64,000 nt of DNA from Hevea brasiliensis. Its lineage: Eukaryota; Streptophyta; Magnoliopsida; Malpighiales; Euphorbiaceae. Below, in pieces: positions 23,881-37,417 of the stretch. The DNA lies in NCBI RefSeq assembly GCF_030052815.1, contig NC_079505.1, positions 75,819,651 to 75,883,650 of the forward strand, given 5' to 3'. A model generated the notes under the pieces. That model was given only the letters and a program-made list of their open reading frames with translations. It did no database searches and was not told the DNA's origin. Made by a program: the position numbers and the translations under genes. The first letter of the stretch is position 1, and each line of letters begins with the position of its first letter.

Positions 23881-26300
23881 TTCCACGGACTAGATCGGCA
23901 CTAGGACCTAGGCCAGTATAAAGCCTCTGAGACCCATAGTAAGCCTCATTATTCCCAAAGCCATAACCAGGACTAAAATCAAGGCCCAACATGTGAACAA
24001 AAATAAAATAAAATGTTGTAAATTTATTTTGGGCCAATTCAATCCGATTTTTATCAGGAAATTAAAATAGGGGGAGCCAAGCTCAATCCTGATACTCATC
24101 ATGTACAAACTATTTAATATAATAAATTTCTTCATTACTTAATACAATATATACACAAACCAATGTCGCAACGAAGCTCTAGTTATTAAATAAATAAATA
24201 AATAGACACAGTAAACTATTGAACTAAGAAGCACAACCTGTGGAGGAAAATGCAGGTTAGACTCGAAGAAATAAACTTTCTCCTCCTGCAACTTGGGAAA
24301 AATATTTGAACAGAAATGAACGTTTGACTCAGAGAGTTTAGATATTGATTATAAGTGCAATTTCTATAACTATCTAAAACTAGTACAATCATACCATGAA
24401 ATGCACATCCATCACATATAACAAGAATTCATCCAATATTCGCACAAGAAGTTAATTTGGTGTTACTCACACTCCCAGTGTATTACATCAATACATATAT
24501 AGGAGTTGATCCCCTACACAGCTCTCTTAATACAATACATGCCAGCGAGGTCAACTCAAGCTGGACTTTCACTTAATAATCCAAGTGCGGGGGTCAGCGA
24601 GATTAACTTAAAGTCGTACTCACCCCGACTTATCCATATATAAGGATTGGGTTCTAGTGAGTCAAGCTCCAGCCGTAACTACCGTCCTACCCATATCCAT
24701 ATCCGCACCAAACTAACACCAACACACAAAGAGAGCTCTAAATTATCCTTAGGGCTGTAATCACAAATAAATAATAATAATAATAATAATTAAATATACA
24801 ACATCCAAAATTTTCCTAATATATTAACTATTTATGTGCATAATTAATTATTTATAGAATGCATAAGCATGTTAAATATATAATTAATATTGAAATTACA
24901 AAAATAATCAATATTCAACTCACAGACTAAATATATAATTAATATTGAAATTACAGCTGGTCAAGCTAGAAGAAGAAGAAAGGCTAATCGGCATCGATTA
25001 CCTAGACAGGCACATTGACCTCTATCAAATTTACTGACAGAATTAATTAATTAATTTAATCAAAGAAACATGAATAATTTTCTAAGGTATTGTCGAAATT
25101 TCGGCAGAGTCTTTCCTATAACTGGGCTTAACCCCCATACAAGAAAACACAATATCAACAACACACAGGGCCTCAGGTTCACAATAATAATTATAATGCC
25201 TATCCGAAGCCTACAAGGATCCTAATCTAGGTCCAATCCTTCAAACTCCAGCTCAGGTCTCTAACTCCTCTGCAGTCCAAATATTTATTTTTAACACTTC
25301 AAAAATATGAAAATATTTCTAAAGGTCCTCCACATTGTTCATGTATTAATTAAAATCATTTTACTAAATATTTCTAAGCTAGGAATATTTTAAAGATTTA
25401 ACCAGCTAACTTAATCAAAGAATAAACTATACAATTTGAGTTAGGGACTACCTTTATAAAATTCTGCTACCTAGAACGCATTCAAAATGTATGAAAATAG
25501 TGAAAAAGACTGTAAACACGACCCTTTTCTGGGATAGTCTGCTGGACACCTGCATCGAGCCAAAACTCGCCCAAGTGTCGTGAGCTATCGTTGATCCGAT
25601 TGCACCTAAACGAATCCCATAAATTATTAATAATTATCATATAACTATATTTAATTTACAGGCATCGAAAAAGGTCAAAAATATCACTAAGCGATTTGGA
25701 CCGTTTGATCATCGCCTTTTTCAAACGGTGTCCAATCGGAGCAGGGTTAGTCTCATCTTGAAAGCTCTGAGTTCAACGGTGATCTAAGATTTCTGATCCA
25801 ATGGTCAGATTGGTAAGAATCTATTCAGAAAGTAGCAAAGGCTATGTTTTCTCTCTCTTGGTTTTGCATGAATTTGGTGGTTGCCGGTGGTGAGGCTGGT
25901 TGAAAAAGCTTCCCCAAGTGGAGGGGAATCAATTGGAACTGATGGTGTCACCGAGCACTAGTCGGAACGGCCAGATTTTGGTTGGAGAAATACTCTCTCT
26001 CCTCTCTCTCTTCTCTCTCTCTCTACCGCCTGTTGTCGTGAGCCACGGTTGTCTAGTGGTCAATCGGGTGTGGAGGAATCCGCCAGTGCCTCGCCTGTGC
26101 TACTGCTGGTTAGTCAGAAGGGAAAACGAGAGAGGGAAAGTGAGGGAGAGAGAAAAGGAGGGGGTTTTGTGCATTCTTTAGTTTTTTTTTTTTTAACTTT
26201 TAATTACACTTTCAATTTTTGAACTTTTTGGGTATATTCAAATAAGTCCAAAATTCTCTTCAATTGGGTCCCAAAATACAAATATGTGTATAATTAACTA
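23870..26300 (-). mobile_element. Degenerate solo LTR, related to the LTRs of the 27337-37417 gypsy element
   Basis: It shares landmarks with the LTR at 34780-37417, in the same order and orientation. CGGCACTAGGACCT lies near the left end. Then come an xACCTGxGxAGxAxAAxGCAGGTTA motif, TGATCCCCTA-ACAG with AGCGAxGxxAACTCAAG repeats, a GC-rich block with GAGAGAGGGA runs, and an AT-rich tail. It is heavily diverged and its right end is eroded. It separates two parts of an SDR gene. Confidence 0.6.
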
Positions 26301-26320
26301 ATAAAGAAAATAAAATAATG

Positions 26321-26322
26321 AT

Positions 26323-26361
<39 letters not shown>

Positions 26362-26366
26362 AATAA

Positions 26367-26397
<31 letters not shown>

Positions 26398-26398
26398 C
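26321..26398. repeat. Compound (AAC)n(AAT)n microsatellite
   Basis: A run of about 12 AAC units followed by about 9 AAT units, near the eroded end of the degenerate LTR. The rest of 26300-26620 is AT-rich and otherwise featureless. Confidence 0.9.
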
Positions 26399-26623
26399 AA
26401 ATTAATAACAATTAATCAAATCTTAAAATCAAGGTTAACAATAATGCAATAATATATTTTGTTAATTGATTTAATATTAATTTTTAAAACTAATCATTTC
26501 AATTGAAATTGGATTATTAAATAATTTTACAAAATATGTTTAGAAATAACATTAAAAATATATAAATAAAAGTTTTATAAAAATTATAAATTAGTTAAAT
26601 AATATTAAAATAATATTTAGATA

Positions 26624-27190
26624 CTACATAAAAATATAAAATTTATATTTTAAAAATCCAGTTATTACATCTTCCATCTTGAAGAAGTTCATTGCCAATG
26701 GTGTTTCAATGAAGTAAGGTGACAAGCAATTCACTCGAATTCCAAACTGCCCAAGCTCCGTTGTTGCATTCTTCGCTAGACCCATAATAGCATGCTTTGT
26801 GTTGGTGTATGCGTGAGATGCAACACCTCCAACACTAGAACATACGCTGCCCAATGTAATTATACTTCCTTGGTGAGCAAGAATCATCGATCGAGCAGCA
26901 TGTTTAGTTCTTAGGAAAACCCCTATCAATTTGACCTTCACCACTCACTCAAAATCGGCCAATTCATTGTCGACGATGTTGGGTTTGTTTGGATCGCCGA
27001 CGGCTGCATTGTTCACCATTATGTCGAGCTTTCTAGAGGTGGAGATTTTCGTGTCTACTACCTTTTCAACGTTAGATTCTATGGTTACATCATAGTGCAC
27101 AAACACGGCTTTATCAGCTCCAAGGTCTTCAGAAACTGACCTGCCCAAGTCATCTTGGATGTCAGCGATTATCACTTTGGCCCCATGTTT
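26624..27190 (-). pseudogene. Short-chain dehydrogenase/reductase, central part, broken
   Basis: On the minus strand, residues run from FCKHGAKVIIADIQDD (beta-2 and adenine-ring Asp region) through the NNAA motif and the catalytic Ser region (ITLGSVCSSVGG). They continue through the YxxxK pair (YTNTK) to IRVNCLSPYFIETPLA and KMEDV. This matches plant classical NAD-dependent SDRs of the xanthoxin or secoisolariciresinol dehydrogenase type. A TGA stop at 26945-26947 interrupts the frame. The N-terminal cofactor GxxxGxG exon is missing; truncated gypsy LTR begins 150 bp upstream. The C-terminal part is separated by a degenerate LTR and lies at 23645-23880. Non-functional. Confidence 0.85.
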
Positions 27191-27336
27191 GCAAAAGTTG
27201 TAAAATAATTCTTAATAGATCATAACAATCACAAACATAATGTGAATCATAAACGTAAGATTCAACCATCACCCTAATAATGGATCTTGAACAAATAAAT
27301 TCTCACAGATCTAGAAAGCGTAACTGATGCGAAGTT

Positions 27337-29779
27337 TAATCAATTGGGGAGCTCAGCTCACCCTCCACATACTCAAATGTCACAAAAATAAATGTGAGCT
27401 CAGCTCCCTCATCCAGTCCAACATACATGCATATAATAAGTTTACAGGTCCAACATGGTAATTATATTACAGACCCAAATCAAATAAATATTTCTAACAC
27501 ATGCGGAAATTATAGGAGTTAATAGAATTATACAAATATTAATAAACGACCTGCGAAGAAGAAAAGCAGGTTAACCACAACAAATATCCTCCTGTAGCCT
27601 GAAAAAATAATGAACAGGAGTGAGCGTTCAACTCAGAGAGTAAAATATCAATTTTAACCATAATCTCTATAGCTATTTAAAACTAATGCACCCTGTGAAG
27701 TGAAATATAACACCATCATAAATTTCATATAAATCACATCAAAAAGGTAATTTGGGGCACTCACACACCCGATAAGGTCAAACAATATATATATGGGAGC
27801 TGATCCCCTATACAGCCCTCTTAATCCAACCAGTGCTAGCGAAGAACTCAAGCCGGACTTTTGCTTAACAAACCAAATCGGGGTCCCAGCGAAGAACTCA
27901 AGTCGTGTCTACCCCGAAGGACTGGGTCCCATCGAAGATCTCAAGTCGTGTCTACCCGTCCTGTCCATAGCAAACACCATACCACACGCACGCCAACTCA
28001 CGCACACTGCTCCAAATTACCACAACAATATCCATGGCACTTTAACAATTATGAATGCAACATAAAACATGCCTAGTGTTTAACTACATAGATACATATT
28101 TATAAGTGATGCATGGGTATGCTTGAACATATAATAATATCGAAATTACAATTAAAATTAATATTTTACTCATAGACTCAACCGAAGTCACTGTGGCGAC
28201 TGGGTGGAGGAGGAAGGCTGTCCCGGCTCACCTGACAATTTTATTACAATTATTTAATATAACTGACTCAATACAAACCAAGAAAAAGCACAAAGATGTC
28301 CTAAGTAGTGTCAAAAATCTGGCAGAGTCTCCCCTATACCTAGGACCTACCCAACCTGCAAAAAGGCTTAAAACACACTTCTATATCCACAAACCATATA
28401 TCCACAACTCAATCACATCACACAGCCCCTCCTGGGCCCATCCAAACAGTCATCAATTTCAATATGTAAAATTACAGTTTAGTCCTTATAATTGACTCTT
28501 TTTGCAAAAACTACCCAAATAAGCTCTAAAAATTCTAAAACTTTGCCCCGCAGTCCTTAGCAATATTTCTATGCTAATGCAAAAAGAATCATAATTTTCT
28601 GACCTACCACGAATATTTTATGGATTTTTAATCCCATTCAAGCACTAGAGAATTAAGAAAAAGTAAGGTTCGGGTTTACCTATGCCGATTCTGATCTCGA
28701 GAACACGCTCGGGACGTCTGACAACGGTGGGGTAGCCAAAATCTCGACCCAATTCTGAGACTTTTTCGGTAGCCTGTCTGTCTGGCCGAAAATTCACAGA
28801 CCTGGGCAACCGTCGAATTTTCGTGAATTGAAGGTACCTACACGAAGCCCACAACACGGGGGTTAGTATATAATTTTTATGAAATTTTCTAAGCTCATTT
28901 AATGCTCGAAAAACACTACAAAGTTTCATGGGACCCATCGAAAAACGGTATCAGAAAATTTCAAAATTTATATTGCCGCGAAGCTCTCGACGAATGGAGC
29001 ACTCTGGTGCTCTCGGTTTTTTCATGGGGTTCACGATTTGCGAGAAATCTAGCCCAAAATTTGAAATGGGCTAAAACTTCCCAAACAAAAATTGGACAAA
29101 CCGCTTGATGGATTTTGGTGTTCTTGATGTCTATGGAAAGCTCTCGAAGTGTAGATGGTGTTTGACACAAGACTCGGCCCAATTGGTGGCCGGATCGGTC
29201 GAATTCTGGCGTCAGGGGTTTTCGGGCATGCTGCGCGTCAGGGGTCTTCGAGCGCGCTTTCCTGGCGTTCCAGGCGACGACCGGAGAGGAGGGAAGGGCG
29301 AGGCGGCGCGCCGGCGAGCTAGGGAGGCTGGGGCGGTGGCTGGCCGGCGTGGGGAGGAGGGAGGAGAGAGAAAATGGGAGAGAGAGGAAGAAGGGTCGGG
29401 ACGCGCGGGGAAGAGAAGAAAAGAAGGAGGGAGGCCGGTCCGATTCGACCGGTCCGATCCGGTCCGGTTCGATTTGGCCGGTTCGATTCAGGATACAAAA
29501 TTTTAAATTTTTACTTTGCCTTGGGACAGAAAACGTGGCCCAAAAATTCTAAAAAAATTCTAGAAAACTCAGAAAAATTCGTAGAGTCCAAATATATTTT
29601 TAGTTTTGCCACGTGGTCTTTAAATTAATTTTTAAAAATCATCAAAGTTTTATATTTTCGGAGAATCAAACCCGATTTCTAAAATCTGAAAAAATTTCAA
29701 ATAATTTCCTAAAATTTAAATAAAATAAAATATTAATATTACTCACAAAATAATAAATTTAAAAATTTGGGGTGTTACA
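27337..29779 (-). repeat. 3' LTR of the gypsy element, outer end truncated
   Basis: Corresponds to 34990-37417 of the other LTR. It starts at ATCAATTGGGGAGCTCAGCT and ends GGGGTGTTACA; the minus strand begins TGTAACACCCC. The outermost 210 bp, which carry TATGACCCAACC and CGGCACTAGGACCT in the other copy, are gone. Simple sequence is absent, but a GC-rich block with GAGAGAGG runs lies at 29270-29480. Confidence 0.85.
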
Positions 29780-29854
29780 TTCTTCCCCCCTTACAGAAAA
29801 TTCGTTCTCGAATTTTACACAAGGCAGAATAAAGTACAAAATTATACATTGAAT

Positions 29855-32800
29855 AGATAATGGTACTTGCTACACATGTCCCGCTCTGACTCCCAGGTGC
29901 ACTCTTCCACTGACTGACTCCTCCACAAAACCTTAACCATAGGGATCTGTTTTGATCTTAGCTGCCTCACTTGGTAGTCCACTATGGCTACAGGTTGCTC
30001 TTCAAACGTCAGGTTTTCTTTCAGCTCTATTACATCCGGCTATAGCACATGAGAAGGATCAGGAATGTATTTCCTGAGCATGGAGATGTGACATACAGGA
30101 TGAACATGAGAAAAGTTGGGTGGTAACTCCAACCGATAGGCAACTACTCCAACTCTATCAGTAACCTCAAAAGGTCAAATATACCGATGTGCCAACTTGC
30201 CCTTCTTTCCAAATCTCATGACTCCCTTCATCGGAGAAATCTTCAGGAATACGTAGTCGCCTACTGCAAACTCTACATCCCTTTGTTTGGGATCTGCATA
30301 ACTCTTCTGCCTGCTGAAAGCTATTTTCAATCGTTCCCTAATTAAAGGAACTATCTCTGAAGTGTACTGCACTAGGTCTACATCATGTACCTTTACTTCT
30401 CCCATCTCCGTCTAACACAGAGGAGACCTACACTTTCTGCCATATAGTGCCTCATAGGGTGCCATCCCTATGCTGGAATGATAACTGTTGTTATAGGCAA
30501 ACTCCACCAAAGGTAGCTGATCATCCCATTGACCTCCAAAATCCAAACACACATGTGGAGTATGTCTTCCAGTGTTTGGATTGTCCTTTTGGATTGTCCG
30601 TCTGTCTGAGGGTGGAAAGCGGTACTAAAGTTCAACTGCATGCCAAGTGCCTCCTGCAACTTTCTCTAAAATCGAGAAGTGAACTGGGGCCTTCTGTCAA
30701 ATATTATGGAAGCAGGAACTCCATGCAATCTGACGATTTCTCGAATATAGAGTCGGGCATACTGTGCAACAGAATATGTGATCTTCACAGGCAAGAAATG
30801 AGCTGATTTAGTTAAGTGGTCTACAATTACCCATATCGAATCATATCCTCGCGTGGTACGAGGCAACCCAGTCACAAAATCCATAGTAATCATCTCCCAC
30901 TTCCATTCTAGGATAGGGAGCTCTTGCAGCTTCCCTGATGGCCTCTGGTGTTCAAACTTCACCTTCTGACAAGTCAAGCACTTGGACATGAAGTCTGCCA
31001 TGTCTCTCTTCATGCCATTCCACCAATAGCTATCTTTCACATCATGGTACATCTTGGTGGAGCCTGGGTGGACATTATATAGTGTATAGTGTGCCTCTCG
31101 CATGATTTCATTTCTGAGATTGTCCACGTCGGGCACACATATCCTAGAACCTTGCATAAGGGCACCATCAATGGCAAATCCAAACTCACCACCTTCACCT
31201 TGCTGTATTCTTTCTATGATCTTCATCAGTTGTTGGTCTCTGTACTGAAAAATGAGCCAGCAATACCCCTTCATCTGAAAGATCTAAGATTAGACATTGA
31301 TCCATCAACTCATGTACTTCCTAAATCAACGGTCTCTTCTCCGCTGATATGTGCGCCAAGCTGCTAGAAAATTTTCTGCTCAAAGCATCTGCTACTTCAT
31401 TGGCCTTCCCAGGGTGGTATTGGATGGTGCAATCATAGTCCTTCAGAAGCTCCATCCATCTCCTCTGTCTCAAGTTTAAATCCCTCCGTTGGAAGATGTA
31501 CTTCAAACTCTTGTGATCGGTGTATATCTCGCACACTTTACCATACAGGTAGTGTCTCCAGATCTTTAGTGCAAACACCACAGCCGCCATTTCCAAATCA
31601 TGGGTGGGGTAGTTCTGCTCATGCCTCTTTAGCTGTCTTGAAGCATAAGCCACTACTTTTCCATTCTGCATCAAAACACACCCTAAGCCAACTCAGGAGG
31701 CGTCACAATACACGGTATATCCTTCACCACTCATCGGTAGTGTCAACACAGAGGCGGTGGTTAGACACTCCTTAAGCTTCTGGAAACTCTCCTCACAATC
31801 ATCTATCCAAATGAATGGAACATTCTTCTGAGTTAACTTAGTTAAGGGAGTTGCTATCCTAGAAAAATCCTGCATGAAACGCCTATAGTAGCCAGCTAGG
31901 CCCAGAAAACTTCGCACCTCAGTGACGGTTGTAAGCCTAAGCCAATCAGTTACAGCCTCAATTTTCTTGGGATCCACTTGAATGCCTTTACTAGAAACCA
32001 CGTGTCCCAAGAATGAGATGCTTTATAGCCAAAATTCATATTTTAAAAATTTGGCATATAGCTGGTGCTCCCTCAAAGACTGCAACACCATCCTCAAGTG
32101 CCACACGTGTTCTTCCTCGGTCCGAGAGTATACCAAAATGTCATTTATGAATACGATGACAAAACAGTCCAAGAATGGCCTGAACACCCTGTTCATCAAG
32201 TCCATGAAAGCTGCTAGTGCATTAGTGAGTCCAAAAAAATCACTAAGAACTCATAATGACCATATCTTGTCCTGAATGCTGTCTTGAACACATCCTCATT
32301 CCTGATTCTCAACTGATGGTAGCCTAATCGCAGGTCTATCTTGGAAAAGAATCTAGCCCCTTGGAGCTGATCAAACAGATCATCGATCCGAGGAAGTGGA
32401 TACTTGTTCTTCACAGTCACCTTATTCAGCTGTCTATAGTCAATACACAACCTCAAGGATTCATCTTTCTTTCTCACAAATAGAACAGGAGCACCCCAGG
32501 GTGAAGTGCTCGGACGTATGAAACCCTTGTCCAAAAGCTCCTGTAGTTGCTCCTTTAACTCTTTCAATTCTGCTGGTGCCATCCTGTAAGGCGGCATTGA
32601 TATGGGATTTGTACCCGGCATAACATCAATGCAGAACTCTATTTCCCTTCCTGGTGGCAACCTTGGAAGCTCATCAGGAAAGACATCCATGAATTCTCTG
32701 ACAACAGGAACATTTTTCATATTGACACCTTCTATAGATGTATCTCTCACCAATGCTAAATACCCTTGGCATCCACGCCTCAACATTTTTCTAACACTAA

Positions 32801-33240
32801 TTGCTGACACCAAATTATATGGAGCCATGCTCTTGTCACCATCAAAGCTAAATTCTTCCACACCAGGTATGTGGAAATACACCTTTTTATTCCTGCAGTC
32901 TAAAGTGGCATAATGAGTTGCCAACCAATCCACTCCCAAAATTACATCGAAATCCATTACTGATAAAGGAACCAAGTCTGCTGGGAGGATTCTTCCATCC
33001 ACTACTACTGGGCTACCCGGAAAAACCATGTCTACATCTATGTTGTCACTAAGTGGGGTAGCTACAGACAAAGGGCATTCTAAAGTTGTAGAGTTCCTAC
33101 CCAATCTCATGACAAACACTGGGGAGACAAATGAGTGCGTAGCACCCGGATCTATTAAAACATGAGCCTCATAGGAACAGACTAGAAGAATACCTACCAC
33201 AATTGCATTGGAAGACTGAGCATCCTGGTGGGTCAGGGTG
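29855..33240 (-). pseudogene. gypsy pol polyprotein (PR-RT-RNase H-INT-chromodomain), dead
   Basis: In minus-strand order: protease with [11 protein letters not shown] (usual S of DSG replaced by P, about 33150); RT with LCIDYRQLN and a catalytic box reading FIND instead of FIDD (about 32140); RNase H with VYCDAS, TDHKSL and VADALSRK (31700-31370). Then integrase with an H-H-C-C zinc site (ending CLTCQ), the first catalytic Asp (TMDFVTGLP) and the second (FDRRPQF). The third catalytic position is Lys where Glu is expected (QSKRTIQ, about 30600). A chromodomain-like ECTWE motif follows near 29880. Frameshifts or stops lie near 32210, 32020, 31690, 31320, 30664 and 30175. Several catalytic changes plus broken frames make it non-functional. 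Confidence 0.85.
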
Positions 33241-33359
33241 AAAACCCGAGCTTGACCCCTACCCTGGGTTGCAGAACCCTGATACTGACTCCTACCTCCT
33301 GATCTGCCTCCAAATCCACGTCCCCCTTGTCCTTGACCCTGTTGGCCACATCGAATCGA

Positions 33360-34552
33360 TCACTGCCATGCCGAAGCACCGTGATAAAACTGACGAGGAA
33401 CATTTGCAACAGAACCTTGTGACCCCATCTGTGGCTCCCTGAACACGGGGCATTCCCTAGCAAAGTGACCCAGTTGGCCACACCTGAAACATACTCCTGA
33501 ACCCATTAGACAAGGTCCTGAATGTCCTCTTCCACACTGTGCACAAGGTGCAAGGAAGGATCTTGAACTGCACTTAATCTGCACTCGAATCAGGAACACC
33601 GCTGATCCGCACTGGTCTCAATCTCGAGATTTGTGTCTAAAACCACTCCTCTTGTACCTACTTCTTCCTCTGTAATTACTCTGGCCTCCGCTATCTGGAG
33701 CACCCATGTGGGGAACACCTAAAGAACCCTCTGCTCTATTTTTCTTTGCTCTTCCACTGTCATCTCTAGTGTAGCTAATCTCAATCTATCGGGCTCGATC
33801 AACTACTACATCAAAAGATCGACGACATCATGGCTGTGTTTTCATACCTCCGGCCCAAATTTCTTTAGGAATCTTTTCACCTTCATACTTTCAGTAGCCA
33901 CTGCTGTAGGGGCATATCTGCTTAATTCTAGAAATTCTATAGCATATTCATCTACAGACCTGCCATTCTGTCTTAAGGCCTCAAAGGCCCACTGCTTTTG
34001 ATCTCTGAAACTTTCTGGTACAAACCGGTTGATAAACAGTTCCACAAACTGGGTCCATGACAAACCTTCCATCCGAGGTAATATGTAGTCATTCATCCAT
34101 TGTCTAGGCATAGGCCCTATGACATGCTGCACACACTCTATGAGTTTCCTATTAGTCAACTACAACTCCATCCCTGTCTGTTTGCAGGAATCCAAAAACT
34201 GATAGGCATCGTCTGACACATCATAAGTACCAGGCACCAATTTCTTAAAATTTATTATTTGTTTGTACGGTTCCCCTCTTGGTGCGGTGGACTGCTGCTG
34301 TTGGGGAGGGTGGACCATATACTGTGCCATCATATCGATGGTTCTCTGCAAACCAGCTAGAGTAGCTGCCATTGGGTCCATGGGACTCGGGGCCACAAAA
34401 GACTGTTCCTGAACTGGTGGTGGCTGCTCCTCTACTTGAGCAGCTCTAGGCCTCCTACCCCGCCTCCTCGGGGCAGGCGCCTCATCCTGTGCCGACACCT
34501 CGTCAGGCACATCTGGTTCTGGTGCAGTGGCAGCTCTCCTGCTTCTACGCAT
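33360..34552 (-). pseudogene. gypsy gag, broken
   Basis: The likely start is ATG at 34552-34550 (MRRSRRAATAPEPDV). A Pro/Arg-rich N-terminus is followed by the gag core (MPRQWMNDYILPRMEGLSW; FINRFVPESFRDQKQWAFEA) and a CCHC zinc knuckle, CFRCGQLGHFAREC, near 33490-33450. A TAG stop interrupts at 34160-34162 and a TGA at 33842-33844, and further stops follow before the zinc knuckle. An upstream Met at 34591 is less likely. Confidence 0.8.
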
Positions 34553-34763
34553 TTTCCTGAAATTCAATAGCATTAGCCCATAAAATTTCAAAATGACATA
34601 TTACACAACTCTATAGACTCATATTTCACATAATTATATAAAGCAGAAACTAGAAGCAAAGATGACAATGCAAGACGAATGTGGACCCTATTTTCCTCAT
34701 GTGACTCCTATTAGACTCTTCCTAACACTTTAGATAATTTTTCTCCATGAATCTGGAGCCTAA

Positions 34764-34775
34764 GCTCTGATACCA
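34764..34775 (-). promoter_or_regulatory. Primer binding site of the gypsy element
   Basis: The minus strand reads TGGTATCAGAGC, complementary to the 3' end of initiator tRNA-Met. It lies four bases inside the 5' LTR, as expected for minus-strand priming. Confidence 0.9.
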
Positions 34776-34779
34776 CATT

Positions 34780-37417
34780 TGTTATGACCCAACCTATGGG
34801 TCGGACCGGCACTAGGACCTGGGCCAACCTAAAGCCCCCGAGGCCCGTAGTAAGCCTAACTATTCCTCGACTCAACTCTAAGCCCCATTTGAGCCCAATT
34901 TCAAGAATTCAACCGGACAGAGTCCGGCCATAAAATGGACCTTTCAACGGGGAGTTTTTGACTCGCTCGACCTGTAAACACAATATATAATCAATTGAGG
35001 AGCTCAGCTCACCCTCCACATACTCAAATGTCACAAAAATAAATGAGAGCTTAGCTCTCTCATCCAGTCCAACAAACATGCATATAATAAGTTTACAGGT
35101 CCAACATGGTAATTATATTACAGACCTAAATCAAATAAATATTTATAACACATACAAAAATTCTAGGAGTTAATAGAATTATATAAATATTAATAAACGA
35201 CCTACGAAGAAGAAAAGCAGGTTAACCACAACAAATATCCTCCTGTAGCCTGGAAAAATAATGAATAGGAGTGAGCATTCAACTCAGAGAGTAAAATATC
35301 AATTTTAACCATAATCTCTATAGCTATTTAAAACTAATGCACCCTGTGAAGTGAAATGCAACACCGTCATAAATTTCATACAAATCACATCAAAAAGGTA
35401 ATTTGGAGCACTCACACACCCGATAAGGTCAAACAATACATATATGGGAGCTGATCCCCTAAACAACCCTCTTAATCTAACCAGTGTTAGCGAAGAACTC
35501 AAGTCAGACTTCCACTTAATAAACCAAATCGGGGTCCCAGTGAAGAACTCAAGCCGTGTCTACCCCGAATGACCGGGTACCAGTGAAGATCTCAAGCCGT
35601 GTCTACCCGTCCTGTCCATAGCCAACACCATACCACACGCACGCCAACTCACGCACACTGCTCCAAATTACCACAATAACATCTAAGGCACTTTAACAAT
35701 TATGAATGCAACATAAAACATGCCTAGTGTTTAACTACATAGATACATGTTTATAAGTGATGCATGGGCATGCTTGAACATATAATAATATCGAAATTAC
35801 AATTAAAATTAATATTTTACTCACAGACTCAATCGAAGTCACTGTGGCTGCTGGGCGGAGGAGGAAGGCTGTCCCGGCTCACCTGACAATTTTATTACAA
35901 TTATTTAATATAACTGACTCAATACAAACCAAGAAAAAGCACAAAGATGTCCTAAGTAGTGTCAAAAATCTGGCAGAGTCTCCCCTATACCTAGGACCTA
36001 CCCAACCTGTAAAAAGGCTTAAAACACACTTCTATATCCACAAACCATATATCCACAACTCAATCACATTGCACAGCCCCTTCTGGGCCCATCCAAACAG
36101 TCATCAATTTCAATATGTAACATTACAGTTTAGTCCTTATAATTGACTCTTTTTGCAAAAACTATCCAAATAAGCTCTAAAAATTCTAAAACTTTGCCCT
36201 GCGGTCCTTAGCAATATTTCTATGCTAATGCAAAAAGAATCATAATTTTTTGAGCTACCACGAATATTTTATGGATTTTTAATCCCATTCAAGCACTAGA
36301 AAATTAAGAAAAAGTAAGGTTCGGGTTTACCTATGCCGATTCCGATCACGGAACGTGCTCAGGATGTCTGACAATGGTGGGGTAGCCAAAATCTCGATCC
36401 AATTCTGAGACTTTTTCGGTAGCCTGTCTGCCTGGCCGGAAATTCACAGACCTGGGCAACCGTCAAATTTCTGCCAATTGAAGGTACTTACACGAAGTCC
36501 ACAACACAGGGGTTAGTATATAATTTTTACAGAATTTTCTAAGCTCATTTAATGTTCGGAAAAACACTACGAAGTTTCGTGGAACCCACCGAAAAACAGT
36601 GTCAAAAAATTTCTAAATTTATATTTCCGCGAAGCTCTCAACAAGTGGAGCTCTCTGGTACTCTCAATTTTTTCGTGGGGTTCACGGTTTGGGAGAAATA
36701 TAGCCCAAAAGTCAAAATGGGCTAAAACTTTTCGGACAAAAATTGGACAAACCGCTCGATGGATTTTAGTGTTCTTGGTGTCTATGGAAAGCTCTCGAGG
36801 TGTAGATGGTGTTTGACACAAGACCCGGCCCAATTGGTGGCCGGATCGGTCGGATTCTGGCCGGGAAGCTGAAGCAGCGCACTGCGCGTTGGGGGTCTTC
36901 GCGCACGCTTTCTAGGCGTTCCAGGCGGCGGTTGGCAAGGAGGGAAGGGCGAGGCTGGGCGCCAGCGAGCTAGGGAGGCTGGGGTGATGGCTGGCCGGCA
37001 TGGGGAAGAGGGAGGGGAGAGAAAAAAGGAGAGAGAGGAAGAAGGGTCGGGACGCGAGGGGAACAGAAGAAAAGAAGGAGGGAGGCCAGTCCGATTCGAC
37101 CGGTCCGATTCGGTTCTGTTCGATTCAGTCAGTTTGATTCAGGATACAAAATTTTAAATTTTTACTCTACCTTGTGACGGAAAACGAGGCCCAAAAATTC
37201 TAAAAAACTCAGAAAAATTCATAGAGTCCAAATATATTTTTAGTTTTGCCATGTGGTCTTTAAATTAATTTTTAAAAATATCAAAGTTTTATATTTTCGG
37301 GGAATCAAACCTGATTTCTAAAATCCGAAAAATTTTAAATAATTTCCTAAAATTTAAATAAAATAAAATATTAATATTACTCACAAAATAATAAATTTAA
37401 AAATTTGGGGTGTTATA
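34780..37417 (-). repeat. 5' LTR of the gypsy element, 2.64 kb
   Basis: On the plus strand it starts TGTTATGACCC and ends GGGGTGTTATA. The terminal CA is mutated to TA; the other copy ends GTTACA. The partner LTR is at 27337-29779, and the two share most positions, with many substitutions and small indels. The short open frames inside are not conserved as proteins. Confidence 0.88.

Larger units (their letters stand above)
27337..37417 (-). mobile_element. Ty3/gypsy retrotransposon (chromovirus-like), defective
   Basis: On the minus strand the order is 5' LTR (37417-34780), PBS (34775-34764, TGGTATCAGAGC, initiator tRNA-Met), gag, pol (PR-RT-RNase H-INT), a chromodomain-like tail, a polypurine tract (AAGGGGGGAAGAA next to 29780) and 3' LTR (29779-27337). 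The 3' LTR lacks about 210 bp at its outer end. The LTRs differ at many positions, so the insertion is not recent. INT following RT, with a long LTR and C-terminal chromodomain-like residues, suggests the Tekay/Del-type group (inference). Confidence 0.88.

Noticed and set aside
25900..26181. 93-codon open frame
   Set aside because: It lies in the GC/GA-rich part of a degenerate LTR and has no protein similarity I recognise.
29105..29628. Arg/Gly-rich open frames in the gypsy LTR
   Set aside because: They come from a GC- and GA-rich stretch of the LTR, and the homologous frame is not kept in the other LTR.
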